In this document: positions 23,597 to 32,238 of the stretch, one piece after another
Numbering within the stretch: the first letter of the stretch is position 1
Layout of the letters: the number at the start of each line of letters is the position of its first letter
Origin: a virus
Virus record (IMG/VR): IMGVR_UViG_3300044815_000101
Span: 1-40,301 of that record
Reading direction: 5' to 3' (one strand)
Length of the DNA: 40,301 nt
Translations under genes and position numbers: made by a program
The notes under the pieces: generated by a model
What the model was told of the DNA's origin: nothing
Databases searched by the model: none
Seen by the model: only the letters and a program-made list of their open reading frames with translations

Positions 23597-24304
23597 ATGG
23601 CAAGAGACGTAATCGCGAAGAAGGCCACGACCCCTGTGCCGCCGGTCGATCCGCTGGCGGCCCTGCGCAAGCCCGCCGTCCCGCCACCGCCTGCTGGGTG
23701 GGCGTTGAACAACGGCCCGCAGACGATCGTGAGCCACGCGCTGAAGCCGGGCGCCGTCCAGCCGCAGGCGAACGGGAACACCTACGTCGGCCCGACCGTC
23801 CCCGGTGCGCAGACCGCAGCACCGGCCGGTGGTGGCTACGGTGGAGGAGGCGGAGGAGGCGCGGCAGCCGCAGGTCCTGCGGTGACGCCGATGACCTTCG
23901 ACGACTTCATCGCCAAGGACTTCGGCTACAACCAGACCCGCAACGAGGGCGACCGTCGCCTGCAGGACTTCGACGCCGAGACAGCCCGCATGCAGCAGGA
24001 GACGCAGTCGGAGCAGGCGATGCGCCGTGCCGTCCTGCAGCAGACCCTGCAGGAGCTCGGTGGGGACACCGCCAACGACGCCGCCAACCGCGGTATCCTC
24101 CGCTCCGGGCTGTACATGCAGAACCAGGACCGTGTCGACCAGGCGGGCGTGCGCGGCAACCAGGACATCGAGTCGATCCTCACCCAGCTCATCGGCCAGC
24201 GCGCCGGCGGGCGTGTGCAGCAGGAACAGGGCAACCGCTCTGCCCTCAACGACGTCCTCTCCCAGCTGTCGCAGCAGTTCAACTCCGGCCTGCAGATCGC
24301 GTAG
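23597..24304 (+). CDS. Internal virion protein candidate, 235 aa
   Basis: An N-terminal Pro-rich region leads to an eight-residue Gly run and an Ala run near residue 85. After that comes a long helical Gln/Arg-rich domain (DFDAETARMQQETQSEQ, NQDIESILTQLIGQRAGG). Such low-complexity plus coiled-coil proteins occur next to the large ejection protein of podoviruses. A SD aaggatctgac precedes the ATG. The assignment is by composition and position only. Confidence 0.65.
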   Translation: MARDVIAKKATTPVPPVDPLAALRKPAVPPPPAGWALNNGPQTIVSHALKPGAVQPQANGNTYVGPTVPGAQTAAPAGGGYGGGGGGGAAAAGPAVTPMTFDDFIAKDFGYNQTRNEGDRRLQDFDAETARMQQETQSEQAMRRAVLQQTLQELGGDTANDAANRGILRSGLYMQNQDRVDQAGVRGNQDIESILTQLIGQRAGGRVQQEQGNRSALNDVLSQLSQQFNSGLQIA

Positions 24305-24310
24305 GCGCCC

Positions 24311-25285
24311 ATGTCGTACGGGTACGGGTTCGGCCCTGCGCTGCAGAGCTGGTGGCAGAAGAACGTGATGGGGCAGGGGGCTGAGCCGGCGAAGCCCACC
24401 GGTTCAAAGGTCTCTTCCGGCGTCAAGCCGAAACCCTCTGCCGGTGGTTCGTCGAACCCGCTCGTCGACGCCATGCTCGGACTCCTCGGCGGCGGCGGAT
24501 CCGCTGGCAGTTACACCCCCGGTTACAACGGCGCCCCGGCGCGTGCTGCCGCGAATACTGCCTACGAGCGGCAGCTCGGCAACACGAAGAACGTGTACGG
24601 GCAGATCGACACTCAGATCGCCGGCCGTGCCCCGCAGATCGCAGCCGGCTACCAGCAGGCATCCGCTGCCATCAATGACGACGCCAACAAGCGCGCGGCA
24701 GCTGATGCCGCCCGTGGTGCCGAGGCAGACCAGCGCAACCTCGCCACAGCGGCCGCGCTCGGCCTCACCGCTGTGCAGCCCACGGGCACTCAGGCGGACG
24801 CACTGCAGCAGGCAGGCACCAACGCTTACCAGTCGAACGCGCAGGCATGGAATGGCTTCAACCAGGCGGCGCAGCAGACGGCGCTCGAGCGCAACACCGC
24901 CACCGGTGACGCGTTCCGGTACGCCGGCACACAGGCAGAGACGTCGCTGGGGGCGATGCTGCAGCAGGCGCTCGCGGCAATCGCCGGGCAGGAGGCATCC
25001 CACCGGGGCGGGTACTCCGGCGGCAAGGCGGGCGGCGGCAACGACTTCAAGATCCTGTCGCAGCTGATGGACTACGACCTCGCCCAGCAGAAACTCGGCG
25101 CAGCCGGTGGCGGCCTCACCTCCATCTCCCCTGCGGGGTGGTCGGCGATCCAGGCCGCATACGGGGCGCTGCCCGGTGGTGGCAGCGGTGTCACCAGCTC
25201 GCAGGCGAACGCCGCCGCACTGCAGGGCCTCGCATCCAACCCCCGGGACTTCGCGACCCTGTTCGCCGCTCTCAACGGCAAGTGA
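24311..25285 (+). CDS. Internal virion protein candidate, 324 aa
   Basis: The sequence opens MSYGYGFGPALQSWWQKN, then Gly/Ser/Ala/Gln-rich helical stretches such as RAPQIAAGYQQASAAIN and ALQQAGTNAYQSNAQAW. There is no signal peptide. Together with the 235-residue neighbour and the 1,714-residue protein it makes a three-gene set like the ejection proteins of podoviruses, which form a channel across the envelope. The SD for this gene is weak (gtaggcgcc). No lysozyme or transglycosylase motif is seen. Confidence 0.65.
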   Translation: MSYGYGFGPALQSWWQKNVMGQGAEPAKPTGSKVSSGVKPKPSAGGSSNPLVDAMLGLLGGGGSAGSYTPGYNGAPARAAANTAYERQLGNTKNVYGQIDTQIAGRAPQIAAGYQQASAAINDDANKRAAADAARGAEADQRNLATAAALGLTAVQPTGTQADALQQAGTNAYQSNAQAWNGFNQAAQQTALERNTATGDAFRYAGTQAETSLGAMLQQALAAIAGQEASHRGGYSGGKAGGGNDFKILSQLMDYDLAQQKLGAAGGGLTSISPAGWSAIQAAYGALPGGGSGVTSSQANAAALQGLASNPRDFATLFAALNGK

Positions 25286-25290
25286 CCGGG

Positions 25291-25296
25291 TAGCAT
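25291..25296 (+). promoter_or_regulatory. Leaderless -10 box TAGCAT
   Basis: TAGCAT is followed by exactly 6 nt and the ATG at 25303, within the 17-bp gap between the genes. The transcript would begin at or next to the start codon of the 1,714-residue protein. There is no SD in the gap. Confidence 0.6.
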
Positions 25297-25302
25297 CGCC
25301 TC

Positions 25303-28300
25303 ATGGCGGTTGACCCTACTCTGGCTGCCCGTGTCAGCTCGTACTTCGGCAGGAGCCGGGCAGGCGGGGCAAGCTCGTTCTCGTACCTGCCGCTGCAGTC
25401 GGCGACCCCGGTGGCATCGAACGCGAACAACTCCTCCGAGGCCCCCCAGAACGTGGGGCAGTGGCTGCTGAACCTCCTCAGCACAGGCACCTACATGACT
25501 GCGAACATCGGGCAGCAGTACGGCGACGCGGTTGAGAAGGTCAAGGCTGGCGACAATTTCGGCGGCTACCTGCAAGGCGTCATCGCCCCCGTCTCCGGCG
25601 CGCTGATGGGCCTCACCGAGGGGTTCGGTGGCCGGTTCGACCGCAACGGCGACGGCGTGCAGGAGCGCCCCCGCACGTGGGGGCAGAACCTCGAGGACCT
25701 CGGGGCCTTTGACTGGGTGAACCCCGAGGACTCCGGGCAGGTGTTCGGGCAAGCCGCCATCTCCACCGTCGCCGACATCGCCCTCGACCCCACCACCTAC
25801 CTGTCCGTCGGTGCCATCCCCATCATCAAGGGCCTGTTCAAAGGCGGCGCCGCGGCGCTCAAAGGCGCAGAGGAGGCCGGAGTCATCGGCGGGGCACTGA
25901 AAGGCGCATCCACGGAATGGAATGCGGCGCGTACAGCTACCCAGCTCGCGAAGGCGAACCGGGCCGAGAACCGGGGGCTGCGCCGCGACTTCGCCGACCA
26001 GATCCGCGCCGGCCTCATCGACAAGGCCGACATCCCCCAGATCAGGCAGGTGCTCGCCACCGCCGGCGTCTCCCGCGCCGCCATGTCGCCGGAGGTGATG
26101 GCTGCCGTGCAGGACGGTCTACGAGCCGCGAAAGAGGCCCCCGTGGTCGCCGGGGACGAGATCATCGAAGCCGGCAGCGCATCGAAGCTGCCGTCGTCGC
26201 TGCCGGAGCGCCGCTACGCCGACGAACTCGTCCCGACCCTGCGCGGGCAGCGCGCCAACCCACCGGACCCCGCTGCCGTACGCAGCATGTTCGAGAAGTC
26301 CCTCAACCGCCCCAAGGCGGCGAAGGGGGCGCTGCCGACCCCGAAGTTCTCCTCCACCGCCGACACCCTCGTGCGCCGCATCGCCGACGACCTCGTCGAC
26401 CCGGCAGAGATCAAGACGGCGCTGGCGGCGATCGGGAGGCTGAAGAACGGGGCCGAGCTACTGAAGCACCCGGTAACCGTCGGCGCCCGGCAGATGCCGT
26501 TGCGGCAGCTGCTGCAGGAGATGCACGCCCGCCGCGCCTCCGGCGCCCCACCACGGCCTGAGCACCGCGCCGCCCTCGACTCGGCGCTGCGCCCCGGAGC
26601 CACACCGCCGACCCCCGCTGTGTTCAACCCGGCGCGCCTGTCGGAGCTGATGCGGGAGCAGTACGGCCGCGAGCTCACCCAGGAGGACCTGGCCCGGTTC
26701 CTGTCCACCCCGAACACCGACAAGCTCGACGTGCTCCGGCAGATCGCGGGCGGCCCGCAGGCGGTCGGCTACTCCGACTTCGCGGAGGCCCTCGCCGGGG
26801 CGTCCGCCGGGGAGCTGTCCGCCACCGCGATGCGCCGCATGGCCGAGGCCGTCGGCATCCGGGTTCCCACCCGCGCCACCACCGACGAGGTGCGGTCGCT
26901 ACTGAAGACCGAGGGGCAGTTCAACTGGGACCGTATCACCGGGGCGCTGCGCTCCGAGGGCGAGGTCATGGCCGACCACGGCCTCGACGCCCTCGAGACG
27001 GCCACCGCCCGCGGCATCGACGTCGGCGCGGCGAAGACGCAGCTCGGCGCCGACTTCGCTGCGAAGGTAGCCCCCTCCTCCGGGTCGCGCCGCGGCATGG
27101 GCGCTTACGCGGCGATCACCGCGCTCGGCGAGGAGTGGGCGAAAAGGCTCGACAAGGGCGTCGAGTCCTTCGACCTGCTCTCCAACCAGACCATGCGCAC
27201 CATCATCGCCGCCGCATCGAAGGCGATGCAGCCCACCGCCACGCACCTCATCGGCGCCGACCGTGCCGGATTCGGCGCTGACCTCGCCGAGGTGATCCGT
27301 CTCGTCGAGTCGTGGGCGGACGCAGCCGGGTCCATGCCGCACATCTACGGCACCAGCTTCGCCGACACGTGGCAGGTGCGCTTCTCCGACATCCTCGACA
27401 ACCTCGGCCCGGAGGTCACCGGGAAGGCCCTGTTCACCCCCATGGTGTACCGGCAGGTCGCGTCGAAGACCGGTCTGACCATCTACCCGACGACGATCGC
27501 GAAGGCCACCGCCGAGGCCCTCAAGCACGCCGACGCCGGCTTCACCCCCGAGCAGGTCGCCTACCAGGTCACCAGCACGATCCTCGAGGACTCCAAGCGG
27601 GTCCGCAACGAGTTCATCGGCACCGCCGACGGGCAGGCTGCTGTCGCTGCCCTCTCGGCCCGTATGTCCGACCCCGAGTTCACCACCGCCCTCCTCGCCG
27701 TCCACGCGGCACGCAAGCCGCTCGCCGCCGCGATGAGCATCGACACCGCAGCCCGCGCTGTCACCCCTGTCGGTGACGCCATCGTGAAGGCGCTCGCCAA
27801 GGCCGCCGGTGGAGGCGACCGCGCCGAGGTGTTCTCCATTATCGACGAGGGCTGGAATATGGCTGCGCGGCTGCGCGGAGGCAAGCCCCTCGGCCACCTC
27901 GTCGACGACGTCGCACGCGAGCGCCTCAACCAGGGATTCCTGCGCGGGGTGCTCGGGGAGGCGGGCGCACGCGTGTTCAAGGCCGACACCCGCTCCGCAC
28001 GTGCCAACAACCCGGGAAACGCCGTCAGAAGCCCTAGGGAGGCCGCGCAGGGCGCGGAGGAGGCGCAGGCGGCGCTGCAGGCCCGTGGACCCCGTACCGG
28101 GCCGGAGGGGCAGCCGCAGAAGGCGCGCCGCAACCAGCAGTCGAAGGCGGAGGTGAAGAACCTCGACGACGCCGCTGACATCCACACGCAGGCCATCGAC
28201 GACATGATCGCCAAGGGCGAGATCGAGGACACCCCGCTCGGCCGCATCGAGGCCCTGTTCGAGCTCGAGATGGCCTACAAGGGCGGCCGCATGTTCCACA

Positions 28301-30447
28301 AGCTGGGGCAGGCCCTCGAGGGTTCGTTCGGGCAGGCGGACCTGAAGGGCCTCGCCACCGCTGTCAACGGCAACACCTACCGCCTCTCCGGCCTGTACGC
28401 GGAGTCGATGGTGAAGTGGGCGAAGAAGATCGGCTACGACAAGGACCCCGGGCAGCTGGGGAAGCTGTGGCGCGCCCTCGCCCGTGCGCCGATCGGCGCC
28501 GGCGACGACGTCCTCCGGGGTGTTCTCACCGCCGGGCAGCGCGCCGACGCCCTCAACCCCCTCGCCCGCACCGCCATCGACCCGCTCACCGCGGAGGAGG
28601 CCGACCTCGCGCTTGAGCTGAAGCAGTTCATCGACGTCGTCTTCGCCCCCGGCGGGCACGGCATGTTCTCCCGCTCCGGGGTCGTCGCCTCCGACCTCGC
28701 GAAGGAGCTGCGGCGTGTCGGCGCCCGCGACGGCGGGGAGGCGTGGGCGAAGTTCAAGGTCGACGACCAGCTGGCACTGCCGGACCAGACCGGGCTGTGG
28801 CGCACCTGGGACCTCGTCGACGGCGACGACCCGCTCGACGTGCTCGTCAAATACCACACCGCGCTGCAGGCGTCGTCGGTGAAGCCCTCCGTCGGGGCAT
28901 CCCTGGCCCGCCACTTCGGCAACGAGGCCGCCGGCATGAGCGCCGCCGAGGCGGCAGCAGCCGGGTGGAAGAAGGTCGACACGTTCGCGGAGGACGCCGA
29001 CCTGGCACGGTTTGTCGACCCCGACGCGTACTTCCCGTCGGAGATCGTCAAGCAGATGGCGTACACGCAGGAGTTCCTGAACGCCTCGACCCGGTTCGAG
29101 GGTCAGCTGGGGCGCTTCATGGACGTCTACGACTCGGTGCTGTCCGTGCTCAAGTCGAGCAACACCCTGTGGCGGCCCGGCCACCATGTCACCAACGTGC
29201 TCGGCGAGACGTTCATGAACTTCATGGCCGGCGTCAACCCGATGCGCTACACGAAGGGCGTCGCGGCGATGCGCGCCGGCGGGCACCTCACCGACGCGGA
29301 CCTGTCGCCGCTGGCACGCTACAACGCCTCCAACACCCCTGCCGGTTTCCAGGTGAAGGAGTCGTTCGGCTCCGACGCCACCCAGGTCGTCCTCAACGTC
29401 GGCGGCAAGAAGCAGCTGATGTCGATCGACCCGGGGTCGATCTGGCAGGCGGCCCTCGACCACTCCGTCGCGATCACCCACGGCCTCGCCGAGGACATCC
29501 TCGCCCCCACCATGGCGAAGCTGAACCCGTCGGCCGGGCGGCAGCTGCTGTCGCCGGTGATCGAGACGAACACGGCGCTCGCGAGGTTCTCCGCGGCCCG
29601 TGACAACGTGTTCCGTCTCACCCACTTCGTCGACGCCCTCGAGAAGGGCCAGTACCGCACCCTCGACGAGGCGTTCCGGCAGGCGGCGAAGGTGGTGCAC
29701 GACTACCACCCGACGATGCAGACCCTGTCGGCGTTCGAGCAGAAGTACGCGCGCCGCCTCGTGTTCTTCTACACGTGGCAGCGGCAGGCCATCGCCCGCG
29801 TGCTGAAGACCGCCCTCGACAAGCCGGGGTTGGTGACGGCGCCGTCGAAGATCCAGTACAACCTCGCGGAGGCGAACGGTCTGCAGCCGGACTCGTTCGG
29901 CGCCCCCCAGAACGGCGACCCCAGGATCGCTTCGTACGGGTCGGAGACGCTGCTGGGGCCGACCTTCGAGGCAGGGTTGACCCCGTTCGACGAGGGGTCG
30001 AACCTGTGGGGCTTCTCCATGTCGGCACCGCAGATCGATGGCATCCAGTCGCTGTTCAAGGGCCTCACCGTCAAACCGGAAGATGGTGCCGGCAACATCG
30101 GCAACATGCTCGCCGGCATCGGCGAGGGGGCGGCGGGGCAGCTGCCGCCGCTGCTGAAGGCCCCCATCGAGCTCGCGACCGGCAACAAGGTCGGCGACGG
30201 CGGCCCCATCGACGACATCGGCGAGTACCTGCTCGCGCAGACGGGCCTGCCGAACCAGCTGAACAACGCGATGGGCGGGTCGGCGGATCCGCGGAAGTCG
30301 GCGGAGGAGAACCAGGCCGACCAGCTGCGCTCCGCCCTGAACCTGCTGACCGGCATGAAGTTCCAGAACTACACCACCCCGCAGTCGGCGAACCGCGCCC
30401 ACCAGGAGGAGGTCGAGCGGCAGCGGAAACTCGCAGGGCTTGAGTAG
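25303..30447 (+). CDS. Giant internal virion (ejection) protein candidate, 1,714 aa
   Basis: This is the largest gene of the window. It is mostly alpha-helical with Ala/Arg/Asp-rich segments. Visible segments include a Gly-rich early region (GVIAPVSGALMGLTEGFGGRFDRNGDG), a middle low-complexity stretch near residue 910-960 rich in Gln/Arg (GAEEAQAALQARGPRTG), and a C-terminal block with WRPGHHVTNVLGETFMNFMAG and RRLVFFYTWQRQAIARVL. That C-terminal pattern recurs in large phage virion proteins of unknown function. I see no transglycosylase, protease or polymerase motif. The protein probably enters the cell with the DNA. It has its own leaderless start. Confidence 0.75.
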   Translation: MAVDPTLAARVSSYFGRSRAGGASSFSYLPLQSATPVASNANNSSEAPQNVGQWLLNLLSTGTYMTANIGQQYGDAVEKVKAGDNFGGYLQGVIAPVSGALMGLTEGFGGRFDRNGDGVQERPRTWGQNLEDLGAFDWVNPEDSGQVFGQAAISTVADIALDPTTYLSVGAIPIIKGLFKGGAAALKGAEEAGVIGGALKGASTEWNAARTATQLAKANRAENRGLRRDFADQIRAGLIDKADIPQIRQVLATAGVSRAAMSPEVMAAVQDGLRAAKEAPVVAGDEIIEAGSASKLPSSLPERRYADELVPTLRGQRANPPDPAAVRSMFEKSLNRPKAAKGALPTPKFSSTADTLVRRIADDLVDPAEIKTALAAIGRLKNGAELLKHPVTVGARQMPLRQLLQEMHARRASGAPPRPEHRAALDSALRPGATPPTPAVFNPARLSELMREQYGRELTQEDLARFLSTPNTDKLDVLRQIAGGPQAVGYSDFAEALAGASAGELSATAMRRMAEAVGIRVPTRATTDEVRSLLKTEGQFNWDRITGALRSEGEVMADHGLDALETATARGIDVGAAKTQLGADFAAKVAPSSGSRRGMGAYAAITALGEEWAKRLDKGVESFDLLSNQTMRTIIAAASKAMQPTATHLIGADRAGFGADLAEVIRLVESWADAAGSMPHIYGTSFADTWQVRFSDILDNLGPEVTGKALFTPMVYRQVASKTGLTIYPTTIAKATAEALKHADAGFTPEQVAYQVTSTILEDSKRVRNEFIGTADGQAAVAALSARMSDPEFTTALLAVHAARKPLAAAMSIDTAARAVTPVGDAIVKALAKAAGGGDRAEVFSIIDEGWNMAARLRGGKPLGHLVDDVARERLNQGFLRGVLGEAGARVFKADTRSARANNPGNAVRSPREAAQGAEEAQAALQARGPRTGPEGQPQKARRNQQSKAEVKNLDDAADIHTQAIDDMIAKGEIEDTPLGRIEALFELEMAYKGGRMFHKLGQALEGSFGQADLKGLATAVNGNTYRLSGLYAESMVKWAKKIGYDKDPGQLGKLWRALARAPIGAGDDVLRGVLTAGQRADALNPLARTAIDPLTAEEADLALELKQFIDVVFAPGGHGMFSRSGVVASDLAKELRRVGARDGGEAWAKFKVDDQLALPDQTGLWRTWDLVDGDDPLDVLVKYHTALQASSVKPSVGASLARHFGNEAAGMSAAEAAAAGWKKVDTFAEDADLARFVDPDAYFPSEIVKQMAYTQEFLNASTRFEGQLGRFMDVYDSVLSVLKSSNTLWRPGHHVTNVLGETFMNFMAGVNPMRYTKGVAAMRAGGHLTDADLSPLARYNASNTPAGFQVKESFGSDATQVVLNVGGKKQLMSIDPGSIWQAALDHSVAITHGLAEDILAPTMAKLNPSAGRQLLSPVIETNTALARFSAARDNVFRLTHFVDALEKGQYRTLDEAFRQAAKVVHDYHPTMQTLSAFEQKYARRLVFFYTWQRQAIARVLKTALDKPGLVTAPSKIQYNLAEANGLQPDSFGAPQNGDPRIASYGSETLLGPTFEAGLTPFDEGSNLWGFSMSAPQIDGIQSLFKGLTVKPEDGAGNIGNMLAGIGEGAAGQLPPLLKAPIELATGNKVGDGGPIDDIGEYLLAQTGLPNQLNNAMGGSADPRKSAEENQADQLRSALNLLTGMKFQNYTTPQSANRAHQEEVERQRKLAGLE

Positions 30448-30469
30448 TTAGTCAAAGTCGTTGTACAGT
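30440..30469 (+). promoter_or_regulatory. Promoter TTGAGT-18-TACAGT for the accessory operon
   Basis: TTGAGT (30440-30445) and TACAGT (30464-30469) are 18 bp apart. It starts in the last codons of the giant gene and would start an mRNA about 20 nt before the first gene's ATG at 30497. Confidence 0.55.
30459..30467 (-). promoter_or_regulatory. Operator-like site (TGTACAACG on minus strand)
   Basis: On the plus strand CGTTGTACA, preceded by AAGT, gives AAGTCGTTGTACAG, close to AGAGTCGTTATACAG at 37653. It overlaps the -10 of the accessory promoter and links this operon to the regulator of the control region. Confidence 0.55.
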
Positions 30470-30478
30470 GACGGCATC

Positions 30479-30490
30479 CACTCGAAAGGA
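30479..30490 (+). promoter_or_regulatory. Start-associated element CACTCGAAAGGA
   Basis: It lies 6 nt before the ATG at 30497 and shares CACTCGAA with other first genes of units. Confidence 0.6.
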
Positions 30491-30496
30491 TTACCA

Positions 30497-30796
30497 ATGC
30501 TCCAATCCGGCGATGCCGTGTTCTTCGACAAGCTCGGAGACAACACCAGCGTCCCGCTGCTCACCCTCGTGAGCGGCCTCGACATCCGCGACCAGATCCG
30601 CCGCCACGCCCGCGAGCACATCGTCAACCCCGGCCACCCGGTGCGCGGTCCGATCGTCCGCCTGCGCCTCCGCGGCGGCTTCACCATCGTTGACGAGGAC
30701 ACCGGGTACACGTACGGCACCGCCCGCAAGTCCCCCACCTTCACCGAAGGCCCCGACATCCCGCCGTTCGCCCCGCCAGCAGGGTTCCAGCGGTGA
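30497..30796 (+). CDS. Hypothetical protein, 99 aa
   Basis: The ATG at 30497 is chosen because CACTCGAAAGGA precedes it. The protein is beta-rich at its centre (PIVRLRLRGGFTIVDEDTGYTYG) with a Pro-rich C-terminus. No family is recognised. It leads the operator-controlled operon that contains the HNH and Acb2-like genes, and its stop is overlapped by the HNH GTG (GTGA). Confidence 0.75.
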   Translation: MLQSGDAVFFDKLGDNTSVPLLTLVSGLDIRDQIRRHAREHIVNPGHPVRGPIVRLRLRGGFTIVDEDTGYTYGTARKSPTFTEGPDIPPFAPPAGFQR

Positions 30797-31266
30797 GCGA
30801 GCAGCGGTGGGGAGCCGTCGTCAACCCGGTCATCATGGACGGCCTCATCGCCCTCGCCCCCGACCCTGCCTTCGGGGAGCGGTTCTGGTCCAAGGTCGAC
30901 AAGCGCACCGTCGACTACGACGACGACTGCTGGATATGGACCGCCGCCCTCTCCTCCGAGGGGTACGGCAACATGCGCTGCCTCATCGACGGGGTGTGGC
31001 GCAACGTCCGCTCCCACAGGATCGCCTGGTTCATCACCTACCCGCACATCATCGACACCGACCTGGTCCTCGACCACCTGGTGCCCGTCTGCCGTGGCCG
31101 GTACTGCGTCAACCCCATGCACCTGGACCCCGTCACCCGCGCAGAGAACACCGCCCGCGGCACCGGCGTCGGCGCCGCCATCCAACGATCCCTCCGCGCC
31201 GAGCACCTGCTCGAGCGGGACACCCGCGAGCGCCCGCTCGCCACACCAGAGAGGCTCATCGCATGA
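30793..31266 (+). CDS. HNH endonuclease (HNH_3-like)
   Basis: This 157-residue protein starts with GTG overlapping the previous TGA. It has FWSKVDKRTVDYDDDCWIWT followed by SSEGYGNMR, SHRIAWF, then DHLVPVCRGRYCVNPMHLDPVTRAEN. The DHLVP histidine pair, the NPMHL asparagine/histidine and the CRGRYC cysteines are the ordered signatures of HNH homing-type endonucleases with the small GYG-W motif. Many are free-standing mobile nucleases. It overlaps the Acb2-like gene by ATGA. Confidence 0.88.
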   Translation: MSEQRWGAVVNPVIMDGLIALAPDPAFGERFWSKVDKRTVDYDDDCWIWTAALSSEGYGNMRCLIDGVWRNVRSHRIAWFITYPHIIDTDLVLDHLVPVCRGRYCVNPMHLDPVTRAENTARGTGVGAAIQRSLRAEHLLERDTRERPLATPERLIA

Positions 31267-31616
31267 GCGCAGACGAGAACACCGAAAACCAGATCGCCGC
31301 ATCCAACGCCGCCCTCGCGAAGGCGAAGGCCCGGTTCTTCAAGGCCGGCGACTTCCCCGTCACCCCCGAGCAGCAGAAGGCGGTCGAGCTCCTGCAGGCG
31401 CACGTCATCGGCCTCGCCGCGGCGATTGAGCAGCACATCCCCGACGGCCGCAACAAGGCCCTCGCCCTCACCGCCCTCGAGGAGGTGCAGATGCGCGCAG
31501 GCCGCGCCGTCTGGGATCCCACCAGCACCTGGCCGCCCGACACCGCCCTGCAGCCCGGTGACCCCCACTACGCGCCGCCGCAGCCGGTCATGCCGTTCGA
31601 TGGGAGTGTGGACTGA
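31263..31616 (+). CDS. Acb2-like cyclic-nucleotide sponge candidate (anti-CBASS)
   Basis: This 117-residue protein has residues about 35-90 that read TPEQQKAVELLQAHVIG, then HIPDGRNKALALTALEEVQM and RAGRAVW. From memory of the Acb2 family, members end with a helical hairpin of the form P-x-x-R-x-x-x-LALTKLEEA-x-MWANAAI. The spacing and the LALT-LEE-xxM core agree, while the WAN part is changed to RAG. Acb2 proteins form hexamers that sequester cyclic oligonucleotide signals of CBASS and Thoeris. The flexible tail is Pro-rich. The family call is by pattern recall, not by alignment. Confidence 0.6.
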   Translation: MSADENTENQIAASNAALAKAKARFFKAGDFPVTPEQQKAVELLQAHVIGLAAAIEQHIPDGRNKALALTALEEVQMRAGRAVWDPTSTWPPDTALQPGDPHYAPPQPVMPFDGSVD

Positions 31617-31837
31617 TGCCCGACTACCGCGTCACTCACAGTCGCCCCGCGCCGCTCACCGAGGAGGGTGAGAGCCAGGGCGACCAGTCGCTGGGGTGGT
31701 CGGGGCGGGCCAAGGACCCGGCTGCCGCGATCGAGAAGTCCTACGAACAGTGGGGCGAGTCGATTGAAAACGACTACACCGTCACTGTCATCGAGATAGA
31801 CGCCGACGGCGACGAGATCGACGTCACCCCCTCATGA
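31616..31837 (+). CDS. Hypothetical protein, 73 aa
   Basis: The ATG overlaps the Acb2-like stop (TGATG), so it is in the same operon. It is an acidic protein with a beta-like end (YTVTVIEIDADGDEIDV) and a conserved-looking GWSGRAKDPAAAIE segment. No function is recognised. It overlaps a putative 27-codon gene by ATGA. Confidence 0.7.
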   Translation: MPDYRVTHSRPAPLTEEGESQGDQSLGWSGRAKDPAAAIEKSYEQWGESIENDYTVTVIEIDADGDEIDVTPS

Positions 31838-31917
31838 CGGGCCTAGAGGCGGTCGCCTGCGCCCTCGCGGTGTGGGTGGCCGTCCTCGCGGTCGGTGGCC
31901 TGCTCAATCGAGACTGA
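31834..31917 (+). CDS. Very small membrane peptide, 27 aa (putative)
   Basis: The ATG overlaps the previous stop. The peptide reads as one transmembrane helix (LEAVACALAVWVAVLAVGG) ending in LLNRD. Its last 75 bp overlap the convergent membrane gene's 3' end. Coding is plausible from the ATGA overlap but cannot be proved from such a short sequence. Confidence 0.4.
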   Translation: MTGLEAVACALAVWVAVLAVGGLLNRD

Positions 31918-32238
31918 CCCCGCCACCGTCTCCACGACCTCCTGCCAGCGGAACAGCAGCACCCACAGCAGCCGCGTCGACGTGAACCCGATGAACAGGT
32001 ACACCAGGTCGCGCAGGAGCTCCTTTGACACCCCCTGCCAGTCGGGGAACCACGACCCGACGACCGCGAGGTTGATGAGCGACCACAGCGACACGACGAA
32101 GTACATGACCGCACGGCCGCCCGGGTACTTCCGCCACTTCCGCGACCCGTACACGAGGATCCACACCGTCAGCACCAGGTCGACATAGATGATGGCGATG
32201 TTCGCCGTCCAGCGCAGGATCTCCTCAAGCAGCATCAT
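31843..32238 (-). CDS. Membrane protein with three transmembrane helices
   Basis: This 131-residue protein has hydrophobic helices at about 10-33 (TANIAIIYVDLVLTVWILVYG), 43-64 (MYFVVSLWSLINLAVVG) and 77-98 (LVYLFIGFTSTRLLWVLLF). The loops are basic and the tail is acidic/polar. Its ATG overlaps the upstream stop by ATGA. It could be a holin or a superinfection exclusion membrane protein; the lysis candidates nearby sit in a different operon. It is the last gene of a three-gene leftward set. Confidence 0.75.
   Translation of the reverse strand: MMLLEEILRWTANIAIIYVDLVLTVWILVYGSRKWRKYPGGRAVMYFVVSLWSLINLAVVGSWFPDWQGVSKELLRDLVYLFIGFTSTRLLWVLLFRWQEVVETVAGSVSIEQATDREDGHPHREGAGDRL

Noticed and set aside
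21730-23781. Minus-strand open frame of 683 codons opposite the nozzle gene
   Set aside because: Shadow of high-GC3 coding on the plus strand; the plus protein has a clear fold pattern and overlapping neighbours.
26899-30402. Long minus-strand open frame of 1,167 codons opposite the giant virion gene
   Set aside because: It is a GC-rich shadow: the composition (Val/Leu/Gly/Arg/Asp/Glu) mirrors codons of the plus-strand gene and there is no start signal.
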